Below, in pieces: positions 1 through 10,715 of a stretch of 64,000 bases of DNA (its first letter is position 1; every line of letters starts with the position of its first letter). The position numbers and the translations under genes are program-made. Below the pieces are notes generated by a model. It ran no database searches. It was not told the DNA's origin and was given only the letters and a program-made list of their open reading frames with translations. Origin of the DNA: Sodalis praecaptivus (lineage in GTDB: Bacteria > Pseudomonadota > Gammaproteobacteria > Enterobacterales > Enterobacteriaceae); contig NZ_CP006569.1 in NCBI RefSeq assembly GCF_000517425.1, positions 2,842,760-2,906,759 on the forward strand, in the 5' to 3' direction.

Positions 1-314
1 GATCTTGCCAACATGCCCTTGGGTCGCCTGCCACCCGGGTTATGCCGCGCTGAATTGCTCAGGGTATAAGTCGATGCCGGCGAACGTTGCACAGGCTTTC
101 TTTTGGGAGACGGCAAGCGCATCGGGTCCTCGCAGACCACCGGCTTAGGTGCGCAAACCTTAGCCACTGGCGCCCGCGGGGCATAAGAACCGTCCTGATT
201 GCGGCGCGCGCGGGGCCGGTCATTTGCCGGTCCGGCGAAAATGTGCCACTTTTTTAAGACGCACGATTTGAGCAATCAGCCTTAATTTTACTTTTTTGCC
301 CGGGAGAGCCTTTT
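1..314. other. non-coding upstream region
   Basis: No open frame here resembles a known protein, and I see no tRNA or clear promoter. The stretch ends in an AT-richer segment just before the ribosome-binding sequence GGGAGAG of the next gene. In E. coli the neighbour of the rluE cluster is icd; no icd sequence is visible here. Confidence 0.5.
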
Positions 315-1445
315 ATGGAGATGTTAAGGAACCTTAACTTCATCCGTCTGATTACCAGCCCCACTTTTTGGCTCAATATCGCCATTATTGTCGTCGCCAG
401 CTTTATTATTTATTGGGTCATCAACAAAATTATCCGCCTGTCCGGCCATCGGGTGAAGCAGTGGAGCAGCGGCAAGCACAGCATCTTGTATCGGGTGGTG
501 GTGGAGATGCTCGACAACACCAAAAGCCTGCTTATCCTCTTTACCGCGCTGCTGCTGAGTATTCATTTCATCGATTTGCCCGGTAGTTGGAATAACGCTA
601 TCTCCCACGGCTGGTTTTTGGTTCTGGCGCTGCAAATCGCCATGTGGCTGGACAGTGCCGTCCACGTCTGGTTAAGCAATATGACCCGCGAGCCCGGCGC
701 GGCGCGTAACCCGGTGACCATGGTCATCCTGGGCTTAATGATGCGGGTGCTGATTTGGGCGGTGATGATGTTGTCCATCCTGGGCAATGTCGGCGTGAAC
801 ATCACCGCCCTGGTGGCCAGTTTGGGCGTAGGGGGCATCGCCATCGCGCTGGCGATCCAGACGGTGCTGAGCGACGTCTTCGCCTCGCTGGCGATAGGCT
901 TCGATAAACCCTTCGTCATCGGCGATTTCGTGGTGTTTAACGATATCGCCGGCACCATAGAGCATATCGGTTTGAAAACCACCCGTATCCGCAGTCTGAG
1001 CGGTGAGCAAATTGTTTGCGCCAATGCGATCCTGCTGCAGCAAACCATACACAATTACAAACGGATGCAGACGCGGCGGATTGTTTTCACCTTTGGCCTG
1101 GCCTATTCCACCCCGCCCGAAAAATTACGCCTGGTGGGCGATAGGGTGAAAAAAATTATTGAGGAAATCCCGGAAACCCGTTTCGACCGTGCCCATTTTT
1201 TGTCCTTCGATAATTTCCGCCTGACCTTTGAAGTGGTGCATATCGTCGCCAGCGCGGATTACAATAAGTATATGGACATCCAGCAGGAGATTAATATTCG
1301 CCTGATGGAGGAACTGGCAGCGTTGGACATCAAGCTTGCCATCCCGACGCAAAATGTGCTGTTCAATGAAAGCGAGTTCCCCCCGCTGAAAGTGGTGGGC
1401 GAGGAAACGGCGCCGGTACAAGCGACGCAAAACGGCACCGGCTGA
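315..1445 (+). CDS. MscS-family mechanosensitive channel
   Basis: Predicted inner-membrane channel that opens under membrane tension and releases solutes during hypo-osmotic shock. The 376-residue protein has several hydrophobic N-terminal segments (about residues 15-35, 68-88, 98-114 and 130-155). These lead into the pore-lining helix typical of the family, rich in Gly and Ala (GVGGIAIALAIQ at about 170-182), then a soluble beta domain and a mixed alpha/beta C-terminal domain. It is longer than E. coli MscS (286 residues) and nearer in size to YnaI or YbdG. Which of these subfamilies it belongs to is not settled here. The start at 315 follows a GGGAGAG ribosome-binding site; a second ATG lies two codons downstream. 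It stands alone, followed by a small toxin-like gene on the same strand. Confidence 0.85.
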   Translation: MEMLRNLNFIRLITSPTFWLNIAIIVVASFIIYWVINKIIRLSGHRVKQWSSGKHSILYRVVVEMLDNTKSLLILFTALLLSIHFIDLPGSWNNAISHGWFLVLALQIAMWLDSAVHVWLSNMTREPGAARNPVTMVILGLMMRVLIWAVMMLSILGNVGVNITALVASLGVGGIAIALAIQTVLSDVFASLAIGFDKPFVIGDFVVFNDIAGTIEHIGLKTTRIRSLSGEQIVCANAILLQQTIHNYKRMQTRRIVFTFGLAYSTPPEKLRLVGDRVKKIIEEIPETRFDRAHFLSFDNFRLTFEVVHIVASADYNKYMDIQQEINIRLMEELAALDIKLAIPTQNVLFNESEFPPLKVVGEETAPVQATQNGTG

Positions 1446-1617
1446 GGGCCGCTCCACTCACCGATTGCCCGGGTGGCGCTGACGCTCTTTGACCCGGCCG
1501 CCCGCTGCGCGCGTTCACCACCGGGCGCCGGTAAACGCCGTGCGGTGGCCGATTGCTTAACGCGCAATGAACGGCTACACTCCGCGCTCACAACAATAAA
1601 ACAGGATCGGTAAAGCT

Positions 1618-1797
1618 ATGTCCCCCGCTTGGGAAGCGCTGACGCACATTTATATCATCGGACTTTTCATCGCGGTGCCCGTCACCTTCCTACTGAGTCA
1701 CGATCCTTCCCTGCGCATTCGTCTGTTTACCGCGAAAATCATTGGCTTGACCTGGCCGATGAGCCTGCCGGTAGTGCTGCTGTTTGCTTTATTCTGA
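1618..1797 (+). CDS. GhoT/OrtT-family small membrane toxin
   Basis: A 59-residue hydrophobic protein with two membrane segments (about residues 10-26 and 41-59) joined by a short polar loop, SHDPSLRIR. The C-terminus LTWPMSLPVVLLFALF is nearly the same as the ends of E. coli GhoT and OrtT (TWPMSxPVALLFSLF). The SH(D/E) loop and basic residues before the second helix also match. In that family the peptide inserts into the inner membrane, lowers membrane potential and ATP, and promotes growth arrest. GhoT is silenced by the antitoxin GhoS, an RNase; OrtT has no linked antitoxin. No ghoS-like frame is visible next to this gene, so an orphan OrtT-like role fits better. The gene is short and overlaps a longer meaningless frame (1629-1832), so automated callers may miss it. 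An AGGA lies about 11 bases before the ATG. Confidence 0.78.
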   Translation: MSPAWEALTHIYIIGLFIAVPVTFLLSHDPSLRIRLFTAKIIGLTWPMSLPVVLLFALF

Positions 1798-1891
1798 CAT
1801 TACGCTTGCGCGCATCGCTTAACGCCTCATGACACCCTTGCAGGCTGATTCATCGCGGCCGGCGGCGCTTTCCCGCAACCGGCCGGAAGAT

Positions 1892-2010
1892 CTATCCGCT
1901 ATCCGCTATCCGCTATCCGCTATCCGCTATCCGCTATCCGCTATCCGCTATCCGCTATCCGCTATCCGCTATCCGCTATCCGCTATCCGCTATCCGCTAT
2001 CCGCTATCCG
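1892..2010. repeat. 17 perfect tandem copies of heptamer CTATCCG
   Basis: Positions 1892-2010 are exactly 17 uninterrupted copies of CTATCCG (119 bp) with no mismatches. They sit about 95 bp past the toxin-like gene and about 300 bp before rluE. A 7-bp unit changes reading frame with every copy, and the frame running through it (1829-2041) is a repetitive artefact. Perfect short repeats of this length are prone to slippage in replication, so copy number probably varies between isolates. Confidence 0.97.
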
Positions 2011-2137
2011 CCGTTTACACACGACCGACGCAGCGGCATAACAGTTTTTAACTATTAATTCGTCACCGTGAAGCAAAAGACGCGCCCTCGGCTAGAGTTA
2101 GTGTTCCACATGCAAGTTTGTAGTTTGCCCATTTTTT

Positions 2138-2162
2138 CGGGCCCGCGGGCCCGCTTTTTTTT
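2138..2162 (+). terminator. Rho-independent terminator-like palindrome
   Basis: A perfect 16-bp GC-only palindrome (CGGGCCCGCGGGCCCG, 2138-2153) is followed after one C by eight T residues (2155-2162). It would end rightward transcription from the toxin-like gene and the heptamer array before rluE. Confidence 0.7.
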
Positions 2163-2317
2163 ATCGCCGCGGCGCCACGCTTGGCGCGCGGGGTCACTAT
2201 TCCGGTATACTGTTTTTTTCTGGCCCCGACAGAGCGTACCCCGTTATCAAAAAGCCCAGCCCCGCACGCAACTTCCGCCGCAAATCCGCGCCAGCGCGAG
2301 ATCCGCGCCGTGTCATT

Positions 2318-2848
2318 TTGTTCAATAAACCCTATGACGTGCTTGCGCAATTCAGCGATGACGCCGGCCGCGCTACGCTCAAAGATTATATTCCCATACC
2401 GTCGGTTTACGCCGCCGGCAGGTTGGATCGCGACAGCGAAGGGCTGATGATCCTGACCAATGAGGGTAAGCTTCAGGCCAGATTGACGCAGCCGACGCAA
2501 AAAACCGCTAAGATCTATTATGTTCAGGTGGAAGGCGAGCCGGACGGGGCCGCTCTGGCCGCCTTTCGCGCCGGCCTGCCGTTGAAAGACGGCCTGACTC
2601 TGCCCGCCGGCGTGGCGCGCGTTGACGAGCCAGACTGGTTATGGCCGCGAACGCCGCCGATCCGCGTGCGCCTGGCTATTCCTACGTGCTGGCTGCGGGT
2701 GACCCTGTACGAGGGGAAAAACCGTCAGGTGCGCCGTATGACCGCCCATATCGGGCATCCCACGCTGCGGCTGATTCGCTATAAAATCGCGCAATGGTGC
2801 CTGGCCGGTCTGGCGCCTGGAGAGTGGCGCGATATCGACCCGGCGTAA
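2318..2848 (+). CDS. rluE: 23S rRNA pseudouridine(2457) synthase RluE
   Basis: Makes pseudouridine at position 2457 of 23S rRNA. The RsuA/RluB/E/F-type catalytic core is intact: LFNKPYDV at the start, the catalytic motif [12 protein letters not shown] (Asp in GRLDRD), KIYYVQVEG, and the C-terminal [10 protein letters not shown] motif. The start is uncertain. The only usual start codon near the conserved core is TTG at 2318, but the E. coli homologue begins about 20 residues earlier. The same frame stays open upstream and reads [12 protein letters not shown]...RRVIL, so homology runs back to about 2249. I see no ATG, GTG or TTG there, only ATC at 2246 and a distant CTG at 2210. The true product may use a rare start, or initiation may be impaired. 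It is the first gene of the rluE-nudJ-mnmA-hflD-purB run. Confidence 0.85.
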   Translation: MFNKPYDVLAQFSDDAGRATLKDYIPIPSVYAAGRLDRDSEGLMILTNEGKLQARLTQPTQKTAKIYYVQVEGEPDGAALAAFRAGLPLKDGLTLPAGVARVDEPDWLWPRTPPIRVRLAIPTCWLRVTLYEGKNRQVRRMTAHIGHPTLRLIRYKIAQWCLAGLAPGEWRDIDPA

Positions 2849-2885
2849 TGCTTTTTGCCCCTACCTATGGAGGACAAGCCCCGCG

Positions 2886-3332
2886 ATGTTCAAACCCCAT
2901 GTTACCGTCGCCTGCGTGGTACAGGCGGAGAGCCAATTTTTGGTGGTAGAGGAAACGATTCACGGTCAACCGCGCTGGAATCAGCCGGCCGGTCATCTCG
3001 AGGCGAATGAAACCCTTATCGAGGCGGCGCAGCGTGAATTGTGGGAGGAAGCGGGTATCCACGCCCAACCCCAGGCGCTATTGCGGATACATCAATGGAT
3101 TGCGCTCGATAACACGCCGTTTCTGCGGTTTTTGTTCGTGATCGATTTGCCACGCTGCGTGACGGCCATCCCGCAAGATGACGATATCGATCGCTGTCTT
3201 TGGCTGCCCGCTGAAACTCTTTTCGCGTCAGACCAGTTGCGCTCCCCCCTGGTGGCGGAAAGTCTTCGCTGCTATCAGCGCGGCGAACGCCTGCCGCTGA
3301 CTTTCCTCGCGGCATTCAATTGGCCGTTTTGA
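2886..3332 (+). CDS. nudJ: phosphatase NudJ (Nudix hydrolase)
   Basis: A 148-residue Nudix hydrolase. In E. coli NudJ removes phosphate from nucleoside di- and triphosphates and from HMP-PP, an intermediate of thiamine synthesis. The Nudix box runs from about residue 37 to 59: [12 protein letters not shown], then [11 protein letters not shown], with the REx2EE metal-binding core intact. The WNQPAGH sequence before it is typical of the NudJ group. It lies 37 bp after rluE on the same strand, as in E. coli, and is probably in the same transcript. Confidence 0.93.
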   Translation: MFKPHVTVACVVQAESQFLVVEETIHGQPRWNQPAGHLEANETLIEAAQRELWEEAGIHAQPQALLRIHQWIALDNTPFLRFLFVIDLPRCVTAIPQDDDIDRCLWLPAETLFASDQLRSPLVAESLRCYQRGERLPLTFLAAFNWPF

Positions 3333-3571
3333 CGGCGTCAGGTTGCCGGCCAAGAGCAATGGCGTACAGGTTCTGCGTCCGCCGCCGTGGGCATTTTGAG
3401 GGTCCTCAAGGCGCATAGGTGACGACTGTTCGCCCCTTTAGGGCCGCAGAGGGCGACGAAAACGCGCCTTATGGGTGAAGGTGGCGGCACGGGGTCGGAT
3501 CGTGATAAAATATGCCGCCTGTTTTACTGCGCCGCGCGCCGCGCGGCGGTCATCCCGCTCGTGAGAATCCC

Positions 3572-4681
3572 ATGTCAGACAACGGTCAAAAAAAAGTAAT
3601 CGTCGGTATGTCCGGCGGTGTCGACTCTTCCGTCTCCGCCTGGTTGCTACTGCAACAGGGTTATCGGGTGGAGGGGCTGTTCATGAAAAACTGGGAAGAG
3701 GACGACAACGAGGAATATTGCACCGCGGCAAGCGATCTGGCCGATGCTCGGGCGGTATGTGACACCCTGGGCATCACGCTGCATACGGTTAATTTCGCCG
3801 CCGAATATTGGGATAACGTTTTTGCGCATTTCCTTGCCGAATACCAGGCTGGCCGCACGCCCAATCCGGATATTTTGTGCAATAAGGAAATCAAGTTCAA
3901 AGCCTTTTTGGAATTTGCCGCCGAGGATCTCGGCGCCGACTTTATCGCCACCGGCCATTACGTGCGCCGCGCCGACGTGGACGGCAAAAGCCGACTGCTG
4001 CGCGGTATGGACGATAACAAAGACCAGAGCTATTTTCTCTATACGTTAGGCCATGCGCAGCTTGCGCGCTGCCTGTTCCCGATTGGGGAATTGGCCAAAC
4101 CGGAAGTGCGGCGCATCGCCACCGAGCTCGGCCTGGCGACCGCGGCCAAAAAAGACTCCACCGGCATCTGTTTCATCGGCGAGCGAAAATTCCGCGATTT
4201 CCTCGGCCGCTACCTGCCGGCGCAGCCGGGTGCGATTATGTCCGTTGACGGCCAGGAGGTGGGCCGCCATCAGGGGTTGATGTACCATACATTAGGTCAG
4301 CGCAAAGGGCTGGGCATTGGCGGCACCCGCGACGGCAGCGAAGACCCTTGGTATGTGGTGGACAAGGATCTTGACAATAACCGGTTGATTGTCGCTCAGG
4401 GCCACGAACATCCGCGGCTGATGTCTACCGGCCTTGTCGCCGGCCAGCTGCACTGGGTCGATCGGGAACCGCTTACAGACGCGCTGCGCTGTACGGTGAA
4501 AACCCGTTACCGTCAGCCGGACATCGCGTGTCTGGTGACGCCGCTGCCGGACGGACGTTTGCAGGTGAGTTTTGATCGGCCGGTGGCCGCCGTCACGCCG
4601 GGCCAGTCGGCGGTATTTTATCTGGCGGAGCGCTGCTTGGGCGGCGGCATCATTGAAGCGCGCCAGCCGTTGCCTCACTGA
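3572..4681 (+). CDS. mnmA: tRNA-specific 2-thiouridylase MnmA
   Basis: Transfers sulfur to U34 of tRNA-Glu, -Gln and -Lys, with sulfur relayed from IscS through the Tus proteins. The ATP-pyrophosphatase loop SGGVDSS lies near residues 14-20. The two catalytic cysteines are in [13 protein letters not shown] (about residue 100) and DSTGICFIG (about 200), followed by the substrate-recognition beta-barrel region. An upstream in-frame start at 3512 would add 20 residues with no homology. The ATG at 3572, giving [16 protein letters not shown], matches the family's usual length (369 versus 368 in E. coli). A 239-bp gap separates it from nudJ, so it may have its own promoter. Confidence 0.96.
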   Translation: MSDNGQKKVIVGMSGGVDSSVSAWLLLQQGYRVEGLFMKNWEEDDNEEYCTAASDLADARAVCDTLGITLHTVNFAAEYWDNVFAHFLAEYQAGRTPNPDILCNKEIKFKAFLEFAAEDLGADFIATGHYVRRADVDGKSRLLRGMDDNKDQSYFLYTLGHAQLARCLFPIGELAKPEVRRIATELGLATAAKKDSTGICFIGERKFRDFLGRYLPAQPGAIMSVDGQEVGRHQGLMYHTLGQRKGLGIGGTRDGSEDPWYVVDKDLDNNRLIVAQGHEHPRLMSTGLVAGQLHWVDREPLTDALRCTVKTRYRQPDIACLVTPLPDGRLQVSFDRPVAAVTPGQSAVFYLAERCLGGGIIEARQPLPH

Positions 4682-4899
4682 GACGCTTCCCGCGTCGGTG
4701 GCGTCCTGACCGGCAGCATCCCTGGCGAGTGGCGCCGCGCGAAACCCTGATGGGGTGGCGAAACGCCCGCCGCGCGCCTTTACCGCTGTGTTTGACCGCG
4801 CTTTTATGGCATGATCGCGCAAGCGTAGCGCGCCTGCCGCGCCGTTGGGCGGACGCCCGGCGGGTGGACTTAACCTCAGGGATGGATACAGGAGTCATT

Positions 4900-5529
4900 T
4901 TGGCCAAGAACTATTTTGACATTACGCTGGCGCTGGCGGGTGTTTGCCAAAGCGCGCGCCTTGTGCAGCAGCTCGCCCACCAGAGCCAATGCGACGAGCA
5001 GCCCTTACGCGTCTCGCTGCAAAGCCTGCTGGATCTTAATCCGCCGTCGGTGCGTGCGGTCTACGGCGATAACCCGACCCATCTGCGCATGGGGTTGGAG
5101 ACGCTGCAGGCCGTGCTGAATGCGTCGTCGCGAGAAGGGCTTGGCGCCGAGCTGACCCGCTATACCCTGGGGCTGATGGTGCTTGAACGCAAGCTGAACG
5201 GCAACCGCGGCGCTCAAGAGGCGCTGAGCCGCCGCATCGACGGACTTCATCGCCAGCTCGGCCATTTCGATTTGCTGTCGGATACGCTTATCAGCGCCAT
5301 GGCCAGCATTTATGTGGACATTATCAGCCCGCTCGGGCCGCGCATCCAGGTCACCGGCGCGCCGGCGGTATTGCAAAACACCCAGATCCAGGCCAAAGTG
5401 CGCGCCGTACTGCTGGCCGGCATCCGTTCCGCCGTGCTATGGCAACAGGTCGGCGGCGGACGGCTTCAGCTGATGTTCGGCCGCAACCGGTTATTTAAAG
5501 AAGCTAAACAGATACTTACCCATTCTTAA
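4900..5529 (+). CDS. hflD: high frequency lysogenization protein HflD
   Basis: A 209-residue homologue of E. coli HflD (213), a peripheral inner-membrane protein that in E. coli binds phage lambda CII and keeps it from acting on DNA. Its cellular role is otherwise poorly known. The conserved stretches [39 protein letters not shown] and [12 protein letters not shown] are all present. I chose the TTG at 4900 because it matches the E. coli N-terminus and has ACAGGAG about six bases upstream. An in-frame ATG at 4882 would add six residues. The gene sits 21 bp before purB, as in E. coli, which suggests co-transcription. Confidence 0.92.
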   Translation: MAKNYFDITLALAGVCQSARLVQQLAHQSQCDEQPLRVSLQSLLDLNPPSVRAVYGDNPTHLRMGLETLQAVLNASSREGLGAELTRYTLGLMVLERKLNGNRGAQEALSRRIDGLHRQLGHFDLLSDTLISAMASIYVDIISPLGPRIQVTGAPAVLQNTQIQAKVRAVLLAGIRSAVLWQQVGGGRLQLMFGRNRLFKEAKQILTHS

Positions 5530-6921
<1,392 letters not shown>

Positions 6922-6930
6922 GTGATAAAA

Positions 6931-6959
6931 AGGGAACCTGCGTCCGACCCTGGTTCCCT
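6931..6959 (+). terminator. probable purB terminator
   Basis: An 8-bp perfect stem (AGGGAACC at 6931-6938, GGTTCCCT at 6952-6959) with a 13-base loop lies just after the purB stop. The following CTCTGTTTA is only moderately T-rich, so termination may be partial. It ends just before the PhoP box. Confidence 0.5.
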
Positions 6960-6962
6960 CTC

Positions 6963-6979
6963 TGTTTATGCGGAGTTTA
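6963..6979 (+). promoter_or_regulatory. PhoP box upstream of phoP
   Basis: TGTTTA, five bases, then AGTTTA fits the PhoP direct-repeat consensus (G/T)GTTTA-N5-(G/T)GTTTA, with one mismatch in the second half. A possible -10 hexamer GATACT lies 12 bases downstream at 6992-6997, the spacing seen at PhoP-activated promoters, where the box stands in for the -35. This supports positive autoregulation of phoPQ. Confidence 0.75.
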
Positions 6980-7098
6980 GTCACTCTCTGGGATACTCTT
7001 ATCCGGTAAGATATTCCTTCCCAGCCGGAAGGATAACCGCTTAACAAGACGGATTGCGCCACCGGATCCGTTAAGGGTGATTTTATTTAGGAGCTGCG

Positions 7099-7770
7099 AT
7101 GCGAGTTCTGGTAATAGAAGATAATTCTCTTCTTCGTCATCATCTGACGGTACAGATGCGTGAAATGGGGCACCAGGTGGATGCCGCCGCGGACGCCAGG
7201 GAGGCGGACTACTTTCTAAATGAGCATCCACCCGATATCGCTATTGTTGATCTGGGCCTGCCGGATGAGGACGGTCTCAACCTTATTCGCCGCTGGCGCA
7301 GCCATCAGGTGAAAATTCCCCTGCTGGTGCTCACCGCCCGCGAAGGCTGGCAGGATAAAGTCACGGTGCTGGAAGCCGGCGCCGACGACTATGTGACTAA
7401 ACCGTTTCATTTGGAAGAGGTCGTGGCGCGCATGCAGGCGTTGATGCGCCGCAATAGCGGTCTGGCGTCGCAGGTCATCGAGCTGCCGCCCTTCCTTATT
7501 GACCTTTCACGCCGTGAGCTCATGATTAACGAGGTTAATATCAGACTCACCGCGTTTGAATATACTATAATTGAGACATTGATACGCAACGCCGGCAAAG
7601 TCGTCAGCAAGGATTCGCTGATGCTGCAACTTTATCCCGACGCTGAATTGCGCGAGAGTCACACCATCGACGTGTTAATGGGTCGTCTACGGAAAAAGAT
7701 GCAGGCCAATTACCCGCATGAAGTGATCACCACAGTTCGCGGTCAGGGCTACCGTTTTGATGTTAACTAG
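7099..7770 (+). CDS. phoP: response regulator PhoP
   Basis: OmpR-family transcription factor activated by PhoQ. In enteric bacteria it controls Mg2+ starvation, lipid A modification and resistance to antimicrobial peptides. The receiver domain (residues 1-112) has the acidic pocket EDN near residues 7-9, the phosphoacceptor Asp51 in [11 protein letters not shown], and the conserved Lys in DDYVTKPFH. The winged-helix DNA-binding domain follows and ends in [13 protein letters not shown]. Length is 223 residues, as in E. coli. An AGGAGC site precedes the ATG. It lies five bases before phoQ and is preceded by a PhoP box. Confidence 0.97.
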   Translation: MRVLVIEDNSLLRHHLTVQMREMGHQVDAAADAREADYFLNEHPPDIAIVDLGLPDEDGLNLIRRWRSHQVKIPLLVLTAREGWQDKVTVLEAGADDYVTKPFHLEEVVARMQALMRRNSGLASQVIELPPFLIDLSRRELMINEVNIRLTAFEYTIIETLIRNAGKVVSKDSLMLQLYPDAELRESHTIDVLMGRLRKKMQANYPHEVITTVRGQGYRFDVN

Positions 7771-7775
7771 GCTCT

Positions 7776-9242
7776 ATGACCCTATTTCCGTTTCGCCACA
7801 AAAAACCGTTTTCCCTGCGCGTCAGATTTTTGCTGGCTGCAGCCTGCGTAGTTCTGGCGCTCTCTCTGTGCTACGGCATGGTGGCCGTCATTGGCTACAG
7901 CGTCAGCTTTGATAAAACGTCATTCCGCCTGCTGCGGGGCGAAAGCAATCTCTTTTTCAGTCTGGCGCAGTGGAAGGACAACAAGCTGTCGATAGCCGTG
8001 CCGCCGAATATCGATATCAACTTCGCCGCGCTGGTGCTGATTTATGATGAAAATGGCCATATACTCTGGCGCCAGCGTTATGTGCCGGCGCTGGAGTCGC
8101 GCCTGCAGCAGGACTGGCTGACCAAGACCGGCTATTTCGAGCTGGATACCGATACGCGCACCAGCAGCGCGGTGGTGGGCGACAACCCCAGCGCCCAGGT
8201 GCGGCTCAAAGAGTTCGACAGCAGCGACGATAATGCCCTGACCCATTCCGTGGCGGTCAACCGCTATCCGGCGACCGGCCGCCTGCCGCCGCTGACCATC
8301 GTGGTCGTCGATACCATTCCCCATGAGCTGCAGCGCACCGATCTGGTTTGGGAATGGTTCAGCTATGTTCTGCTGGCCAATCTCCTGCTGGTGGTGCCGC
8401 TGCTGTGGCTGGCGGCACACTGGAGCCTGCGCCCTATTAAAGATCTGGTCAGGCAGGTGCGCGAGCTGGAGGTCGGTGAACGGGAACGTCTGGATGAGAA
8501 TCCGCCGCGCGAACTGGATATCCTGGTGCGCAATTTGAATATTTTGCTGAATAACGAACGCCAGCGCTACCAGAAGTACCGCTCCACCCTGTCTGATTTG
8601 ACCCACAGTCTGAAAACGCCGCTGGCGGTGCTGCAAACCACGCTGCGTTCCCTGCGCACCGATCGCGACACCAATATTGAAATGGCGGAACCGATTATGC
8701 TGGAGCAGATCAGCCGCATTTCCCAGCAAATCGGCTATTACCTGCACCGCGCCACCGTCCACTCGGATCATAATGTCCTGAGCCGCGAGCTGCATTCCGT
8801 ACCGCCGCTGCTCGATAGCCTGTGCTCGGCCCTCAACAAAGTTTATCAACGCAAAGGGGTTTCCCTGTCGCTGGATATTTCGCCGGAGTTGACGTTTATT
8901 GGCGAGAAAAACGACTTTATGGAGGTGATGGGCAATATTCTGGACAACGCCTGCAAATATTGCCTGGAATTTGTCGAGGTTAGCGCCCGCGAAAGGGAAA
9001 GCGCGCTACATATAATTATCGAAGATGACGGCCCGGGCATCCCGGAGTCCAAGCGCACCCTTATCTTCCAGCGCGGTCAGCGCGCCGATACGCTGCGTCC
9101 CGGCCAAGGTCTGGGGCTCTCGGTGGCGGCGGAAATTCTTGAGCAGTACGACGGCGATATTGTGATTGGCGAAAGCGCCCTCGGCGGGGCGCTGGTGGAG
9201 GTCATTTTCAAGCAACAGGGTACGCAGCCCGAAGACGATTAA
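7776..9242 (+). CDS. phoQ: sensor histidine kinase PhoQ
   Basis: Inner-membrane sensor that phosphorylates PhoP. Order of parts: short cytoplasmic tail; first membrane helix (about 17-40); periplasmic PAS-like sensor (about 45-190); second helix (about 195-215); HAMP linker; dimerisation domain with His277 in LTHSLKTPL; ATPase domain with the N box [16 protein letters not shown], and [11 protein letters not shown]. Total is 488 residues against 486 in E. coli. The acidic surface patch that senses Mg2+ and peptides, EDDDDAE in E. coli and Salmonella, reads FDSSDDNA here (about 147-154), so several negative charges are gone. From memory, published work on Sodalis PhoQ reported weakened sensing of Mg2+ and antimicrobial peptides, which agrees. 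Kinase motifs look intact. Confidence 0.96.
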   Translation: MTLFPFRHKKPFSLRVRFLLAAACVVLALSLCYGMVAVIGYSVSFDKTSFRLLRGESNLFFSLAQWKDNKLSIAVPPNIDINFAALVLIYDENGHILWRQRYVPALESRLQQDWLTKTGYFELDTDTRTSSAVVGDNPSAQVRLKEFDSSDDNALTHSVAVNRYPATGRLPPLTIVVVDTIPHELQRTDLVWEWFSYVLLANLLLVVPLLWLAAHWSLRPIKDLVRQVRELEVGERERLDENPPRELDILVRNLNILLNNERQRYQKYRSTLSDLTHSLKTPLAVLQTTLRSLRTDRDTNIEMAEPIMLEQISRISQQIGYYLHRATVHSDHNVLSRELHSVPPLLDSLCSALNKVYQRKGVSLSLDISPELTFIGEKNDFMEVMGNILDNACKYCLEFVEVSARERESALHIIIEDDGPGIPESKRTLIFQRGQRADTLRPGQGLGLSVAAEILEQYDGDIVIGESALGGALVEVIFKQQGTQPEDD

Positions 9243-9354
9243 GCCCGGTTATGGGCGCCCCATCCCGTTTGGCGCAGCGCGGGTAAAAATCTCCGGCCTG
9301 CGCCGCCGCTATCCGTTATAATTCCTCTAATTTCTCCCGCGCTGGAATCAGGCT

Positions 9355-10476
9355 ATGGATTATCAACTTGAGTTGGACTGGAACGACTTTCTACAACGCT
9401 ACTGGCAGAAACGCCCGGTAATCATTAAACGCGCATTTCGCGACTTCGTCGATCCGCTATCGCCTGACGAACTGGCCGGCCTGGCCATGGAAGCCGAAGT
9501 GGACAGCCGTCTGGTCAGCCATGACGATGGCGTTTGGCAGGTGAACCATGGTCCCTTTGCCAGCTACGATCAGTTGGGGGACCACAACTGGTCGCTGCTG
9601 GTACAGGCGGTCGATCACTGGCACGAACCCTCGGCGGCGCTCATGCAGCCCTTCCGTCGCTTGCCTGATTGGCGCATAGACGATCTTATGATTTCGTTTT
9701 CGGTTCCCGGCGGCGGCGTCGGCCCTCATCTCGATCAATATGATGTGTTTATTATTCAGGGCCAGGGCCGCCGGCACTGGCGCGTCGGCGATAAAATCCC
9801 GCTGAAACAGCACTGTCCCCATCCCGATTTGCTCCAGGTCGAGCCCTTTGAGGCGATTATCGACGAACAAATGGAGCCCGGCGATATGCTGTATATTCCG
9901 CCCGGCTTCCCCCATGAAGGCTATGCGCTGGAGAACGCGCTGAATTATTCCGTCGGCTTCCGGGCGCCGAGCAGCCGCGAGCTGGTCAGCGGTTTTGCCG
10001 ATTATGTGCTTGCCCAGGAACTGGGTGGCCAACGCTACAGCGACCCGGCGATCCCGTCGCGCGACGATCCCGCCCATATCCTGCCGGCGGAAGTTGATGC
10101 GCTGCGCGCCATGATGATGGCGCTGATGCAGCAGCCCGATCAATTCAATCAATGGTTTGGCGAATTTATTTCCCAATCGCGCCATGAGCTGGATTTGGCT
10201 CCGCCGGAGCCGCCCTATCAGGCCGGGGAAATCTATGATTTGCTCAATCAGGGCGAAAGCCTGTTTCGCGTCGGCGGGCTGCGGGTGCTGCGGGTCGGCG
10301 ATGACAGCTACGTCAACGGCGAAAAGATTGTGACGCCACACCGTGCCGCCGCCGCCGCGCTTGCCGCACGTTACGACATCAGTCGGGAACAGCTAGGCGA
10401 CGCGCTGGAGGATCCCTCGTTCCTGGCGCTGCTGGCGGGCCTGATTAATAGCGGCTATTGGTATTTTAAAAACTGA
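9355..10476 (+). CDS. roxA: ribosomal oxygenase RoxA (L16 arginine hydroxylase)
   Basis: A 2-oxoglutarate/Fe(II)-dependent JmjC oxygenase that hydroxylates an arginine of ribosomal protein L16. The iron-binding triad is visible: His125 and Asp127 in GPHLDQYDVF and His187 in PPGFPHEGYA. The C-terminal half holds the dimerisation and winged-helix-like parts of the family. Length 373 residues matches E. coli YcfD. It follows phoQ on the same strand after 112 bp and may be read with phoPQ or from its own promoter. Confidence 0.94.
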   Translation: MDYQLELDWNDFLQRYWQKRPVIIKRAFRDFVDPLSPDELAGLAMEAEVDSRLVSHDDGVWQVNHGPFASYDQLGDHNWSLLVQAVDHWHEPSAALMQPFRRLPDWRIDDLMISFSVPGGGVGPHLDQYDVFIIQGQGRRHWRVGDKIPLKQHCPHPDLLQVEPFEAIIDEQMEPGDMLYIPPGFPHEGYALENALNYSVGFRAPSSRELVSGFADYVLAQELGGQRYSDPAIPSRDDPAHILPAEVDALRAMMMALMQQPDQFNQWFGEFISQSRHELDLAPPEPPYQAGEIYDLLNQGESLFRVGGLRVLRVGDDSYVNGEKIVTPHRAAAAALAARYDISREQLGDALEDPSFLALLAGLINSGYWYFKN

Positions 10477-10715
10477 ACTCCCCGGCGGCTGCGACGCACC
10501 TTCAGGCCCCGCTACCCGGCGGGGGCTGTTTTTGCCTGGGGCATGTCGCGTTTCCGATGCGGTGGGCGGCCCCGAGAGCGATGCGCGCGCAGCCATCGCC
10601 GTCTCGCCCTGGGTACGATTGCCCACACACAGCATCCTTAGGCGAGTCAATTACGCGCTCGCCGGGCGCCGCGACGGGGCAGTCATGCCCTCCGTTGTGC
10701 GAACGGCCTCAGCCG

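Noticed and set aside
1829-2041. 70-codon frame with repeated SAIRYPL units
   Set aside because: It is the heptamer array read as codons; the unit is not a multiple of three and there is no ribosome-binding site or homology.
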